This document shows, in pieces, positions 1 through 7,900 of a DNA stretch of 47,323 nt. The DNA is from Alphaproteobacteria bacterium. Its GTDB lineage: Bacteria; Pseudomonadota; Alphaproteobacteria; SHVZ01. Location: contig VGEH01000014.1 in assembly GCA_016869375.1 (NCBI GenBank), forward strand, positions 1-47,323, written 5' to 3'. A program made the position numbers and the translations under genes. The notes beneath the pieces were generated by a model that was given only the letters and a program-made list of their open reading frames with translations, did no database searches and was not told where the DNA came from. Position 1 is the stretch's first letter; each line of letters starts with the position of its first letter.

Positions 1-64
1 TTAAGACATCGGCTTGTCGGAGTTTCGAAACGATCTCTTCAGGCTTGTGCCTCTTCTTCGGCAT
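1..64 (-). CDS. IS3-family transposase OrfA, N-terminal 21 codons (runs off window)
   Basis: Minus-strand reading from the ATG at 64-62 gives MPKKRHKPEEIVSKLRQADV, the typical start of IS3-family OrfA helix-turn-helix proteins (basic head, then EEIV-KLRQ-DVL). An AAGGAGG ribosome binding site lies about 7 bases upstream. OrfA is the DNA-binding part of the transposase; OrfB with the DDE core would normally follow by programmed frameshift beyond the left edge. Only the start is visible, so whether the element is intact cannot be judged. Confidence 0.8.
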   Translation of the reverse strand, partial: MPKKRHKPEEIVSKLRQADVL

Positions 65-126
65 TGCAGTCCTCCTTCTTGTCAAAAGACATAGTTCAGG
101 GTGGACCACTTTTCAGGGGGAGGACC
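1..126 (-). mobile_element. IS3-family insertion sequence, left end of the element (partial)
   Basis: The first ~126 bases are the 5' end of an IS3-type element read leftward and cut by the window edge. Read on the minus strand, it starts with a terminal sequence beginning TGGTCCTCCCCCTGAAAAG (about 126 down to 108), then a strong ribosome binding site (AAGGAGG, near 71-78), then the start of OrfA at 64. The right boundary near 126 is inferred from where coding similarity to the truncated GIY-YIG gene begins; the target duplication cannot be seen because the other end lies outside the window. Confidence 0.75.
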
Positions 127-389
127 AGGACGAGCCGACGAAGCGTGTGCGAGGCACCCTCAGAAGTACTCTCAATGAGATTGAGGGAGTTCTGATCGCG
201 GCTATGGAACCTGCATTTAACAAGCAGGGCGCGAGGTTCCGTGGCATCGCCCGTTACAGGCAAGTGAGACACAGCATGGCCGACGCTGTGTCTTCCGCGG
301 AGATCCATGATCTGGTGGAGGAAATGCGCGATACGATGGTGAAGAGGTTCGACAAGCTGATCGCGGCACGAACGAAGCGAGCGCGCTGA
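127..389 (+). pseudogene. GIY-YIG nuclease family protein, C-terminal fragment truncated by IS3
   Basis: From about 127 to the TGA at 387-389 an open frame encodes a segment with EIEGVLIAAMEPAFNKQG, then an aromatic/basic RYRQVR stretch and a charged helical tail. I recognise this as the C-terminal part of a GIY-YIG-type nuclease protein family (E in EIE and N in NKQG are usual positions). The N-terminal catalytic GIY-YIG motif is absent. The open frame can be extended back to an ATG at 45, but those 27 codons are IS3 sequence, so that start is an artefact of the insertion. The family call rests on memory of the tail sequence only. Confidence 0.55.
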
Positions 390-542
390 TGAGCTTGAAC
401 TCCAAGTATCATCGTCAGGCGGCCGAATGACGACGAGACTGTCCGGAGGCTATGCGGCTAGTGGACGAAATCTGAGTACCTCGACCGGCGATGCTGGCGG
501 CCGATCAAATTGCGCTGGCTGGAAATCGGACGCAACTCGGCC

Positions 543-1250
543 TTAGACCCAGATCGCCATCGGGAGCCCGGTACCGTCGTGCGGGACGGTATCAGGCAAG
601 CTGCGACCTTTGTTGTCAGCTAGGCGAAGCGCCGACCAACAGGCGACACCGGCATCCAGTATGTCTTCGATCGGTATCCCTTGGTTCCGGCCGGATTTCT
701 CGACTAGGTGCCAATCGGCAAAAGACGATGTGAGAACGCACCGCCGCTCATCGCGTCCCTTGACCGAGGCCTTGTGGTGAATCATGGGCTTGCCTGCTAG
801 CTCACGAAAGCACACCTCGGGGTGGACCTCGCGCACCACCTTGCGCAATTCAGGGCGCTCGCCGAGAAGCTCATCAACTTCCTTGATCTTTGGCAGAATG
901 GCGAATGTCTGCTTAGTGACCGCCTTGCCGTGCGGCCCGGCGGCTCGCGAGAGGGCGCACGCCTCATGCCACGAGTTGGCTGCAAGGACGGGACGAACCG
1001 GCGCTGGGAATACGCTGCTGCCGCGCGGCCTGCCGAGAAACTTCCTCGCCGCTCGGTCGCATGCGCGGCCGCCAACCTCGTAGACGTCGAGCAGGCCGAT
1101 CGGGACATCAACCGCAATCATGTCGAGGTCCGTGGCACCGTCGAGGACATCAGACAGGATGGCCACCTTCCGAATGATCAATCGGTCGGCTTTCTTGATG
1201 AGGACGGCCCAACCGCCAGGGGTGCCGTCGACGCCCGCAACATGAATCAT
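543..1250 (-). CDS. DUF429 domain protein (RNase H-fold predicted nuclease)
   Basis: A 235-residue protein starting MIHVAGVDGTPGGW, the signature opening of DUF429 proteins, which adopt an RNase H-like fold. The Asp in GVDG and the Asp in MIAVDVPIGL (residues ~43-51) are the expected acidic core. RGSSVFPAPVRP (~76-87) and EVHPEVCFRELAG (~140-152) are further family blocks. Length is usual for the family. ATG at 1250 is preceded by GAAGGT at a good distance. No signal peptide or membrane segment. It stands alone between an IS-damaged gene and the M81 gene and is less GC-rich than the catabolic locus, so it may be acquired DNA. Its biological role is unknown. Confidence 0.8.
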   Translation of the reverse strand: MIHVAGVDGTPGGWAVLIKKADRLIIRKVAILSDVLDGATDLDMIAVDVPIGLLDVYEVGGRACDRAARKFLGRPRGSSVFPAPVRPVLAANSWHEACALSRAAGPHGKAVTKQTFAILPKIKEVDELLGERPELRKVVREVHPEVCFRELAGKPMIHHKASVKGRDERRCVLTSSFADWHLVEKSGRNQGIPIEDILDAGVACWSALRLADNKGRSLPDTVPHDGTGLPMAIWV

Positions 1251-1382
1251 CTCACGACCTTCGACAAACGTCGGGGCAACAAGCTAAAGGATCTCCGGCC
1301 GAATTTTGGAAATCTCCATCGGGTTCATGTGTCAGACCGCCACTGGTAGGCTTTTACCGGGGCTTTCATTGCCATAACCTGC

Positions 1383-1400
1383 TCGAACCGCTCGGTTCGA
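1383..1400. other. 18-bp inverted repeat between DUF429 and M81 genes
   Basis: TCGAACCG-CT-CGGTTCGA is a perfect 8-bp inverted repeat with a 2-base centre, 45 bases beyond the M81 stop. It could be a small hairpin ending the leftward operon or an operator, but no T-run follows on either strand. Apart from this I see nothing in 1251-1444. Confidence 0.3.
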
Positions 1401-1444
1401 ACAGTATTCAGGAAGGCCAGCCACCTCCCGCCGAAGATTGCGCG

Positions 1445-2926
1445 TTATTGGCGCCGGAACAGCGCCGCACTCATTCCGTCCGGGACGATCTCGTCCTCCG
1501 GATAGAAGGGGCGGGCGTGGCGGTAGGGGAAGAAGCCGGGTCGCCAGTTGGTGAGGCCGGGCGTATCGACGACGAGCGGTGTCGCGATCCCCTCGAAGCT
1601 CAGCTTGAAGTGATAGCCGGATTTGGCGACCACAAGGTCGTGCGCCGCCAGGTCGATCCCCTGGCTGGTGAAGGCGGCCGGGTCCTGGGTGAGGCCGGAG
1701 AGCGAGGTCAGCATCACCGTATGACTGCCGGCGGTGACGATCGCGGTGTTCCCGAGCGAGCTCGGCTGTCCCGCCTGATAGGGACCACGCATGACGAAGC
1801 GGCCGTCGGTCAGCGCTTCGACGCGGACATCCAGCGTGAGCGGCGACAGGCCTCGCGTGAGCTTGCCGCCGATATCGAGCCGGATCGTCGCGCCGACGCC
1901 TTCTTGCCTCGCGATGGCCACGGAAGCGGGATCGGTGACCGGCGTGACCGAGCGCAGCGTCGAGCCGCACTCGATCAGCCGGCGAAGGATCTCAGGACTG
2001 TCGCCGGGAGCGCCGGCGAGCACGCGGTCGCCGCGATCGGCGAGCACCCAGGGCCGCCGTTCGGGTTGCGCGTCGACCATGTCGATCGCTTCGTCGACAC
2101 CCGGCAGCGCATCGACGAAGTCTTCGCGCCGGCGCCACATCTCGGCGGCGATGTCGGTTGCGGCACGAGCGGCAAGATCGTCGTCTCGATCGGCGATGGC
2201 CAGGACTGCCTGACCCAGGTCGGGCACGTCGAGATAGGAGTGGACGTTGCAGATCGAGACGTCGAGGAGGCGAGGCTCGCGGGCGTGCCAGGCACGGGCT
2301 CGGGCGTGCAGATCGGAGAGCGGTGGCAGATCGGTCTCGAGCCGGCCACGCAGAAGCATGGGCAGCTTGACCAAGGCCGTCACCGGGTGGATCTCGCCCG
2401 CGAGGGCTGCGAGCACGAGGCGCGCCGTGCGCTCGCCGGCCTCGACGACATCGCTATGCGGGTTGTGCTTGCAGGCGGTGACGATATCGGCAGCGCGCAG
2501 CATTGCCTCGGTCACATGCGCATGGAGGTCCAGTCCGGCGCCGATGGGTATGCCCGGGCCGACGAGGTCACGCAGCGACGACAGGAAATCCCCTTCGGCA
2601 TCGTGCAGCCGGTCGGTGGTCATCGCGCCATGCAGCTCGAAGGCGACCGCGTCGACCTTCTCTAGGCGCGCGGTGTCGAGGATCTCCGCCTTGAGGTCTG
2701 CGTAGACGCTGTGCTCGATCGGGCCGCCAGGGCGGGCCATCGCCGACAGCGTCGCGACCGGCTCGGCGCCCGCAGACCGAAGCGCGCCAACGATCCCGCT
2801 CAGCGTCGATCCCGACGCCTCGTCGAGCAGTTTCGGACCGCGCGTGACGGCGAAGTCCTCGTGTCGCGTCAGGATCGGGTTGAAGCTGTGCGATTCGTGG
2901 AAGATCCGTCCGACCAGCACCCGCAT
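1445..2926 (-). CDS. M81 family metallopeptidase (MlrC-like hydrolase)
   Basis: A 493-residue protein of the M81/MlrC family, named after the microcystinase-pathway peptidase but mostly of unknown substrate. The N-terminal opening RIFHESHSFNP (His10, His13), the DLHAH block (Asp133, His135, His137) and KHNPHSD (His154, His157) are the usual conserved metal-site regions. The C-terminal third is the MlrC C-terminal domain. No signal peptide, so cytoplasmic. Its ATG (2926-2924) overlaps the TGA of the upstream GntR gene (TGATG), so it is the fourth and last gene of the leftward operon. The context suggests hydrolysis of an amide or lactam intermediate in the same catabolic route; the substrate is not deducible. 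Confidence 0.85.
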   Translation of the reverse strand: MRVLVGRIFHESHSFNPILTRHEDFAVTRGPKLLDEASGSTLSGIVGALRSAGAEPVATLSAMARPGGPIEHSVYADLKAEILDTARLEKVDAVAFELHGAMTTDRLHDAEGDFLSSLRDLVGPGIPIGAGLDLHAHVTEAMLRAADIVTACKHNPHSDVVEAGERTARLVLAALAGEIHPVTALVKLPMLLRGRLETDLPPLSDLHARARAWHAREPRLLDVSICNVHSYLDVPDLGQAVLAIADRDDDLAARAATDIAAEMWRRREDFVDALPGVDEAIDMVDAQPERRPWVLADRGDRVLAGAPGDSPEILRRLIECGSTLRSVTPVTDPASVAIARQEGVGATIRLDIGGKLTRGLSPLTLDVRVEALTDGRFVMRGPYQAGQPSSLGNTAIVTAGSHTVMLTSLSGLTQDPAAFTSQGIDLAAHDLVVAKSGYHFKLSFEGIATPLVVDTPGLTNWRPGFFPYRHARPFYPEDEIVPDGMSAALFRRQ

Positions 2927-3624
2927 CAGCGGGCGGCCTTGACGCCGATCACGCCCTCATCGTCGGCGAGATCGGCGACATAGGTCAGCGCTTCGCGGAT
3001 ATCGTCCGCGATCTCGCGGCGGGCCGAAGCCCCTTCGCGCGCCTGGAGCGCCTGGATCAGGCGGCGGCGGCCTTCGCCGCGGCGGCCGCGCACATAGGCG
3101 GGGAACAGCAGGTTCATGTACGGGCCGGTCTGCAGCCACAGGGCCTCGATCATCCGTACCAGCGTCGTCTGGCCGCTGGTGCGGTAGAGGGTGAAGTGGA
3201 ATTCGCGGATCTTGATCCGGTCGATCGCGGAATCGCCGCGCTCGCGCGCCGCGACGATCTCGAGCGCGAGCTGCTGCAGCTCGGCGATCTTCTCAGGCGT
3301 CACATGCTCGGCCGCGCGTTCGGCCGCAAGACCCTCGAGCGCAACGCGGATGTCGCGGAGCTCGACGATCTTCGCTCTTGTCATCAGCGGCACGCGCACC
3401 GAACGATTGGGCTGCATCTCGAAGGCGCCTTCGGCGGTCAGTCGACGCAGCGCCTCGCGTACCGGCATGACGCTGACGCCGAGCGCGTTGCCGATCGAGC
3501 GGATCGTCAGCTTCTGGCCGGGCGCGAACTTGCCCTGGGTCAGCGCCTCGCGCAGCGATTCGTAGACCTGCTCGCGCAGCGTCGCCGCGGTGTCGGAAGC
3601 AACGGAGGCGAGGGGAACGGTCAT
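2926..3624 (-). CDS. GntR-family (FCD-type) transcriptional regulator
   Basis: A 232-residue regulator. Residues ~13-80 form the winged helix-turn-helix with the GntR signature (LREQVYESLREAL, then LTIRSIGNALGVSVMPVREAL, RLTAEGAFEM). Residues ~88-215 are an all-helical FCD effector domain including REFHFTLYRTSG. It is the third gene of the leftward operon: its ATG overlaps the TGA of the TPP enzyme (ATGA at 3624-3621), and its stop overlaps the M81 start. The obvious targets are the two TGTGATCACA palindromes at 6657-6729 between this operon and the ABC transporter operon, which would give autoregulation and co-regulation of both. Assignment of operator to regulator is inference. Confidence 0.9.
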   Translation of the reverse strand: MTVPLASVASDTAATLREQVYESLREALTQGKFAPGQKLTIRSIGNALGVSVMPVREALRRLTAEGAFEMQPNRSVRVPLMTRAKIVELRDIRVALEGLAAERAAEHVTPEKIAELQQLALEIVAARERGDSAIDRIKIREFHFTLYRTSGQTTLVRMIEALWLQTGPYMNLLFPAYVRGRRGEGRRRLIQALQAREGASARREIADDIREALTYVADLADDEGVIGVKAAR

Positions 3625-5333
3625 GTGGCGTTTCGCGCGGCAATCCTGACGGTTTCGAGGCGGTCGTCGAACAGCGTGATTGGCGGATAGGCATCCGGAT
3701 CGGTGATCACGTCTAGCACCGTCGTCGCGTCGGCGGAGAGCGCCTCGCGCAGGGCCGGAAGGAATGCGTCGGGTCTGTCGATAACGGCGCCGCGGCAGCC
3801 GCAGGCCGTCGCCACCTGGGCATGGTTCACGCCGGTGAAGCGGACGGCGCTGGTATGGCGACCGAACTTCACGTCTTCGGCGTCCTTCTGATAGCCCAGT
3901 ACGCTGTTGTTCAGCACGATCACGACGATGTTGGCGCGCATGCGGCGTGCCGTCTCCAGCTCCGACCAGACATGGCCGAAGCCGCCATCGCCGACGATGC
4001 AGACGACGGGGCTTTCCGGCCGTGCGGTCTTCGCGCCCAGGCCCATCGGCACGCCCCAGCCGAGTCCGGCAAGCCCGCGCGGCGTGAGGAAACGCATGCC
4101 GGCCTTCAGCGCGCGCAGATAGGCTGCGATCCAGACGGTCGCATAGCTGGCGTCGCCGACGACGATCGTGTCCTCGGTCAGCACCGTCTGCAGGTCGGCC
4201 ATGAGCCGTTCCGGCCGGATAGGAGACGCTGACGAGGCGAGATGGCCGGCAATGTCGGCATCGTGACGGCGGCGGCTCGCGTCGATCACGGTTTCGATCG
4301 GGGCGCGTCGCTGCCGGCTGGCGCGGATACGGCTCGTCAACGCCTGCAGTGTCAGCTTGGCGTCGCCGACCAGCCGCAGCGCCTCGTAGTTGCGCCCGAC
4401 CTCCTGGCCATCGATGTCGATATGGATGTACCGGGCCTCGCGCGGGTAGAGCGTCCAGGAATCGGTGCCGTTCTGAGCCGTGCGCGTGCCGACGAGCAGC
4501 ACCGCGTCGGACTCCTCGATCATCGCCTTGAGATGACGCGCCGGCGCCAGCTTGCCCATCACGTTGCCGGTGACGCCTATCGACAGCGGATGGCGCTCGT
4601 CGACCGCGCCCTTGCCCATGACCGTGGTCATGACCGGGATGCCGGCCGCTTCCTGAAGCGTGGCGAGCTCGGTCGCCGCGCCGGAGAGATGGACGCCGCC
4701 GCCGGCGACGATCAGCGGCCGGTCCGCCTTGTTGAGCAGTGCAGCCGCTTCCTCGATCCGGTCGAGATCGGCGCAGACGCGATCGAGTGGGTAGCGGCCG
4801 AGGGCGGCCGTGCGTTTCGGATCGTCGGTCGCGGCTTCGCTCAGCATGTCGGCCGGCAACAGCAGAACGGCCGGGCCAGGTCGGCCGCTCGTCGCCGCGG
4901 CGAAGGCCATGTCGACATAATCGTCGACGCGCGCCGGCTCGTTGATGCGGCGGACCCACTTGGCGCAGGCCTGGAACAGGCCGAAATGGTCGAGCTCCTG
5001 GAAGGCGTTCCTGTCGGCGGTGTTGCGGACGACATCCTGCACGAGCGCCACGATCGGCACCGACGACTTCAATGCTTCGGCGAGGCCGGGGACGAGCAGA
5101 GTCGCGGCCGGCCCGTTCTGGGCGCAGACGATTCCGACTTGGCCCGAGATGCGGGCGAAGGCGTCCGCCATCGCCGCGCCGGCATTCTCGGTTCGATAGA
5201 CGAACTGGCGGAGGCCGAGGTCTTCGGCAGCGAGGATCGCCGCCGAGGGCAGGCTCTGGCCGAAGATCGTGTGGACCTCGTGGCGCTTGAGCGCCGCGGC
5301 GAGACGCTGGGCCGCGGTCGGAGCGTTGCTCAT
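3621..5333 (-). CDS. Thiamine-diphosphate-dependent enzyme (acetolactate synthase-like fold)
   Basis: A 570-residue protein with the three-domain ThDP architecture. The N-terminal pyrimidine-binding domain carries the activating glutamate in RTENAGAAMADAFAR (Glu49); a central domain spans ~190-340; the C-terminal PP-binding domain has the GDGGFGHVWSELE block (448-460) and NN (475-476), which bind Mg-diphosphate. This family includes acetolactate synthase, benzoylformate decarboxylase and glyoxylate carboligase; I cannot assign one. The start at 5333 is chosen over an ATG 18 bases upstream because it overlaps the aminotransferase stop (ATGA), as do its neighbours. Placed after a transaminase, it probably decarboxylates or ligates the resulting 2-oxo acid or cleaves a C-C bond; this is inference. 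Confidence 0.85.
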   Translation of the reverse strand: MSNAPTAAQRLAAALKRHEVHTIFGQSLPSAAILAAEDLGLRQFVYRTENAGAAMADAFARISGQVGIVCAQNGPAATLLVPGLAEALKSSVPIVALVQDVVRNTADRNAFQELDHFGLFQACAKWVRRINEPARVDDYVDMAFAAATSGRPGPAVLLLPADMLSEAATDDPKRTAALGRYPLDRVCADLDRIEEAAALLNKADRPLIVAGGGVHLSGAATELATLQEAAGIPVMTTVMGKGAVDERHPLSIGVTGNVMGKLAPARHLKAMIEESDAVLLVGTRTAQNGTDSWTLYPREARYIHIDIDGQEVGRNYEALRLVGDAKLTLQALTSRIRASRQRRAPIETVIDASRRRHDADIAGHLASSASPIRPERLMADLQTVLTEDTIVVGDASYATVWIAAYLRALKAGMRFLTPRGLAGLGWGVPMGLGAKTARPESPVVCIVGDGGFGHVWSELETARRMRANIVVIVLNNSVLGYQKDAEDVKFGRHTSAVRFTGVNHAQVATACGCRGAVIDRPDAFLPALREALSADATTVLDVITDPDAYPPITLFDDRLETVRIAARNAT

Positions 5334-6631
5334 GCGCGGGCTTCCTTGCATGCGTCGCCGATGATTGCAACCAGTCGGTCGATATCGGCCTGCACCATCG
5401 GTGTCGAGAGCGCGCCGAGTCCGGTCGAGGAGATCAGCACGCCCTTGTCGCGTACCATGCGGACGAGCTTCGCCAGCCGCGCGCGCTCGGCCGCATCCGG
5501 ATACTGGTCGCGATAACTCCTGAGCGTCCGGTCGTTTAGCTTGATCTGGAATAGCGAGCCGAGGCCGGTGACCTGCCCCGGCACGCCGGCACCGCGGATC
5601 GCCTCGCGCAAGCCTTGGCGCGCGGCTTCGCCAAGAGCGTTGAGCCGGTCGAAGGTTTCAGGCGTCATTGCTCGCATGGCGGCGATGCCGGCGGTCATCG
5701 ACAGCGGGTTGGCGGTGAAGGTGCCGGCCTGGGGCACCGGCGGCTTGCCTCGGCTCGGATCGAAGACGGCCATGAACTCAGTCTTGCCTGCGACCGCACC
5801 GATCGGCAATCCGCCTCCGATGATCTTGCCGAAGGCGCAGAGGTCGGCCGCGATGCCGAAGCGGCCGATCGCCCCGCCATGGCTCAGTCGGAAGTTCAGC
5901 ACCTCGTCCGAGATCAGAACCATGCCGTTGGCGCGCGTGAACTCGCGCAGGAAGGCGAGGTAGGCCCGCTCCGCCGGGACTAGGCCGGCGCGGGCCGGCA
6001 TCGGATCGACTAGCACGCAGGCGATCTCGGCAGCGTGCTCGTGCAAAAGCTCCTTTGTCGCGGCGATGTCGTTGAACGGGACGACGACGGTCTGCTCGAG
6101 CACCGAGGCGGGCGTGCCGCTGTTGTAGGGAACGGGAGAGGGGCGGTTGCTGCCCCAGTTCTCTGGCGTTGGGTCGAAGCTGACTTCGACCGGATCGTAG
6201 TTTCCGTGATAGGCGCCCTCGCACTTCACGATCTTCGGCCGGCCGGTGAAGGCGCGGGCCGCGCGGATCGCCATCATCACCGCTTCGCTGCCTGTGTTGG
6301 TGAAGCGCACGTGGTCGAACCACGAGACACGCTCGCACAGCAGCTCGGCCAGCTCGATCTCGAGCTCCGTCGGGCTGCCGAAGCTGGCGCCGAAGGGAAG
6401 CTGGCGAAGGATCGCGGCGTTCACCGGCTCGAAGGCATGGCCGTGGATCAGCGTGGTGAAGTTGTTGGTGAAGTCGAGGAAGCGGTTGCCGTCGACGTCC
6501 GTGAGCCAGGCGCCGGAGCCCGAGGCGGCATAGAGCGGGAAGGGGCTTTCGAACACCGAGCTTCGCGTATTTCCCCCCGGCATCACGGCGCGGGCGCGCT
6601 CATGCAACTGCCGTGACCGCTCGATCCGCAT
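5330..6631 (-). CDS. Class III PLP-dependent aminotransferase (glutamate-1-semialdehyde aminomutase-like)
   Basis: A 433-residue fold-type I PLP enzyme. Residues 17-22 MPGGNT and TNTGSEA (111-117) bind the cofactor phosphate. SDEV supplies Asp242 for the pyridine nitrogen, and FGKIIGGGLPIGA supplies the Schiff-base Lys269. Similarity is to the HemL-type branch, but the catabolic context (ABC importer, regulator, ThDP enzyme) argues against tetrapyrrole synthesis and for transamination of an omega- or beta-amino compound. It is the first gene of the leftward operon, starting 26 bases from the nearer operator palindrome, a position where a bound repressor could block transcription. Substrate unknown. 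Confidence 0.88.
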   Translation of the reverse strand: MRIERSRQLHERARAVMPGGNTRSSVFESPFPLYAASGSGAWLTDVDGNRFLDFTNNFTTLIHGHAFEPVNAAILRQLPFGASFGSPTELEIELAELLCERVSWFDHVRFTNTGSEAVMMAIRAARAFTGRPKIVKCEGAYHGNYDPVEVSFDPTPENWGSNRPSPVPYNSGTPASVLEQTVVVPFNDIAATKELLHEHAAEIACVLVDPMPARAGLVPAERAYLAFLREFTRANGMVLISDEVLNFRLSHGGAIGRFGIAADLCAFGKIIGGGLPIGAVAGKTEFMAVFDPSRGKPPVPQAGTFTANPLSMTAGIAAMRAMTPETFDRLNALGEAARQGLREAIRGAGVPGQVTGLGSLFQIKLNDRTLRSYRDQYPDAAERARLAKLVRMVRDKGVLISSTGLGALSTPMVQADIDRLVAIIGDACKEARA

Positions 6632-6656
6632 GAGAGGAATCCTCGTCGCCGCGCCA

Positions 6657-6672
6657 ATTTGTGATCACAAAT
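6657..6672. promoter_or_regulatory. Palindromic operator copy 1 (putative GntR site)
   Basis: ATTTGTGATCACAAAT is a perfect 16-bp palindrome, 26 bases upstream of the aminotransferase ATG. A second copy of the core lies 57 bp away, centre to centre. A symmetrical GT-N4-AC core with flanking A/T is typical of GntR/FCD operators. The only regulator gene in the locus is the GntR gene at 2926-3624. Binding is inferred, not shown. Confidence 0.7.
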
Positions 6673-6716
6673 ATCCTTGCGATCCTCCAAGTCGTCAAGC
6701 TATCGTCAGAAAAAAA

Positions 6717-6729
6717 TGTGATCACAAAT
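6717..6729. promoter_or_regulatory. Palindromic operator copy 2 (putative GntR site)
   Basis: TGTGATCACA (6717-6726) followed by AAT repeats the core and right flank of the first palindrome; the left flank differs by one base. It lies about 45 bases upstream of the substrate-binding protein start, placing it over or near the rightward promoter. The two sites 57 bp apart would suit cooperative binding or control of two divergent promoters. Confidence 0.65.
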
Positions 6730-6772
6730 GCGGAGCGGGTGCTCCGCCAAACGCGAGGAGAGGGAGAAGCTC

Positions 6773-7864
6773 ATGCACCGGAGGACATTGCTTTCAACGG
6801 CTGTGGCACTCGTCGCGGCGCTTACCGCGGGGAGCGCCGAGGCGCAGACGAACCTCGAAAAGGCGAAGCAGGCGGGTCAGACCGAGGTGGTGATCGCCGG
6901 CGGCGCCGGCGGCTATCTCGAGGCGGTGAAGAAGCATTTCTACGATCCGTTCACCGCCGCGACCGGTATCAAGGTGACGACCGTCAGCGCGCCTTATGGC
7001 GAGAAGGCGACGCGGCTGAAGGCCATGCATGAGGTCGGCAAGGTCGAATGGGATTTGGTCACGCTCTCGCTCGACTTCCTCAACCCGGCGGTGACGCCTT
7101 TCCTTCGCGACCTCGGCAATTGCGCCGATGTGCCCGGCGTTGCGCGCAATGGCGTCGCTGGCGCCTGTCTCCGCCACGGCGTGCTCTTCGAGATCGGCGG
7201 CGTACCCTATGCATTCAGCACCAAGGCCTTTCCGGCCGGCAAGCCGCAGCCGAAGACATGGGCAGACTTCTTCGACGTGAAGACCTATCCCGGTCCGCGC
7301 TCGCTACCGAATGCGGGCGTGCCATGGTGGCCGATCATCGCGGCGTTGCAGGCCGATGGCGTACCTCATGACAAGCTGTTCCCGCTCGACCTCGACCGCG
7401 CCTTCAAGAAGCTCGATACGATCAAGCCGAACGTCACCGTGTGGTGGCGCAACGGCGACCAGAGCCAGCAGGTCGTGCGCGACGGCGAGGTCGTGATGTC
7501 GATGATGTATTCCGGGCGCGCGCTCAAGCTCCGGAGCGACGGCACGCCGATCGACGTGATCTGGCCGGGCGCGCCCATCGATGCCGTCTTCGTCGGCGCC
7601 GCCAAGGATGCCCCGCATCCGCATGCGGCACTCGCCTTCATCGACTTCCTGATGACCCGGCCGGAGGCGCATGCGGCCTATGCCAACGCCAACTTCTACG
7701 ACACCTCGAACAAGGACGCGCTGGCGCAGCTGAGCCCGGCCGATCAGCGGGGACGCGCGACGCACCCGGACAATCTGCGCACGCTGGTTGCCATCGACCG
7801 CGACTGGGTCTCGGCCAACCGCGACAAGGTGATCGAGCGCTGGAACAAGTGGCTGGCGCAGTAA
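6773..7864 (+). CDS. ABC transporter substrate-binding protein (polyamine/PotD type)
   Basis: A 363-residue periplasmic binding protein. The N-terminus MHRRTLLSTAVALVAALTAG ending SAEAQ is a signal peptide with cleavage expected after Ala-Glu-Ala (~residue 24). The mature part begins with VVIAGGAGGYLEAVKKHFYDPF, typical of family-1 extracellular solute-binding proteins, and has WWRNGDQSQQVVRDGEVVMSM in the hinge region. The ATG at 6773 has GGAGAGGGAG just upstream; an in-frame ATG at 6728 lies at the operator and would spoil the signal peptide. It heads the rightward operon: SBP, ATPase, two permeases, M24 hydrolase, SDR. The ligand is unknown; PotD relatives bind amines, but this branch is broad. 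Confidence 0.88.
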   Translation: MHRRTLLSTAVALVAALTAGSAEAQTNLEKAKQAGQTEVVIAGGAGGYLEAVKKHFYDPFTAATGIKVTTVSAPYGEKATRLKAMHEVGKVEWDLVTLSLDFLNPAVTPFLRDLGNCADVPGVARNGVAGACLRHGVLFEIGGVPYAFSTKAFPAGKPQPKTWADFFDVKTYPGPRSLPNAGVPWWPIIAALQADGVPHDKLFPLDLDRAFKKLDTIKPNVTVWWRNGDQSQQVVRDGEVVMSMMYSGRALKLRSDGTPIDVIWPGAPIDAVFVGAAKDAPHPHAALAFIDFLMTRPEAHAAYANANFYDTSNKDALAQLSPADQRGRATHPDNLRTLVAIDRDWVSANRDKVIERWNKWLAQ

Positions 7865-7900
7865 AGGGTGCTCGATGACGATCCTGCATTGGGCGAAGGG

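Noticed and set aside
1383..1400. The 18-bp inverted repeat as a Rho-independent terminator
   Set aside because: A two-base loop is too small for the full stem and no T-run follows, so it is listed only as an unexplained repeat.
2926..5370. An 814-codon minus-strand frame suggesting one large fusion protein
   Set aside because: Only the last 232 codons (the GntR protein) are real; the upstream part is an out-of-frame shadow of the ThDP enzyme. The ATGA overlap fixes the GntR start at 3624.
6717..6726. TGTGATCACA as a CRP/FNR-type half-site pair
   Set aside because: CRP and FNR sites need a spacer between the TGTGA and TCACA halves. Here the halves abut, and a GntR regulator is in the locus.
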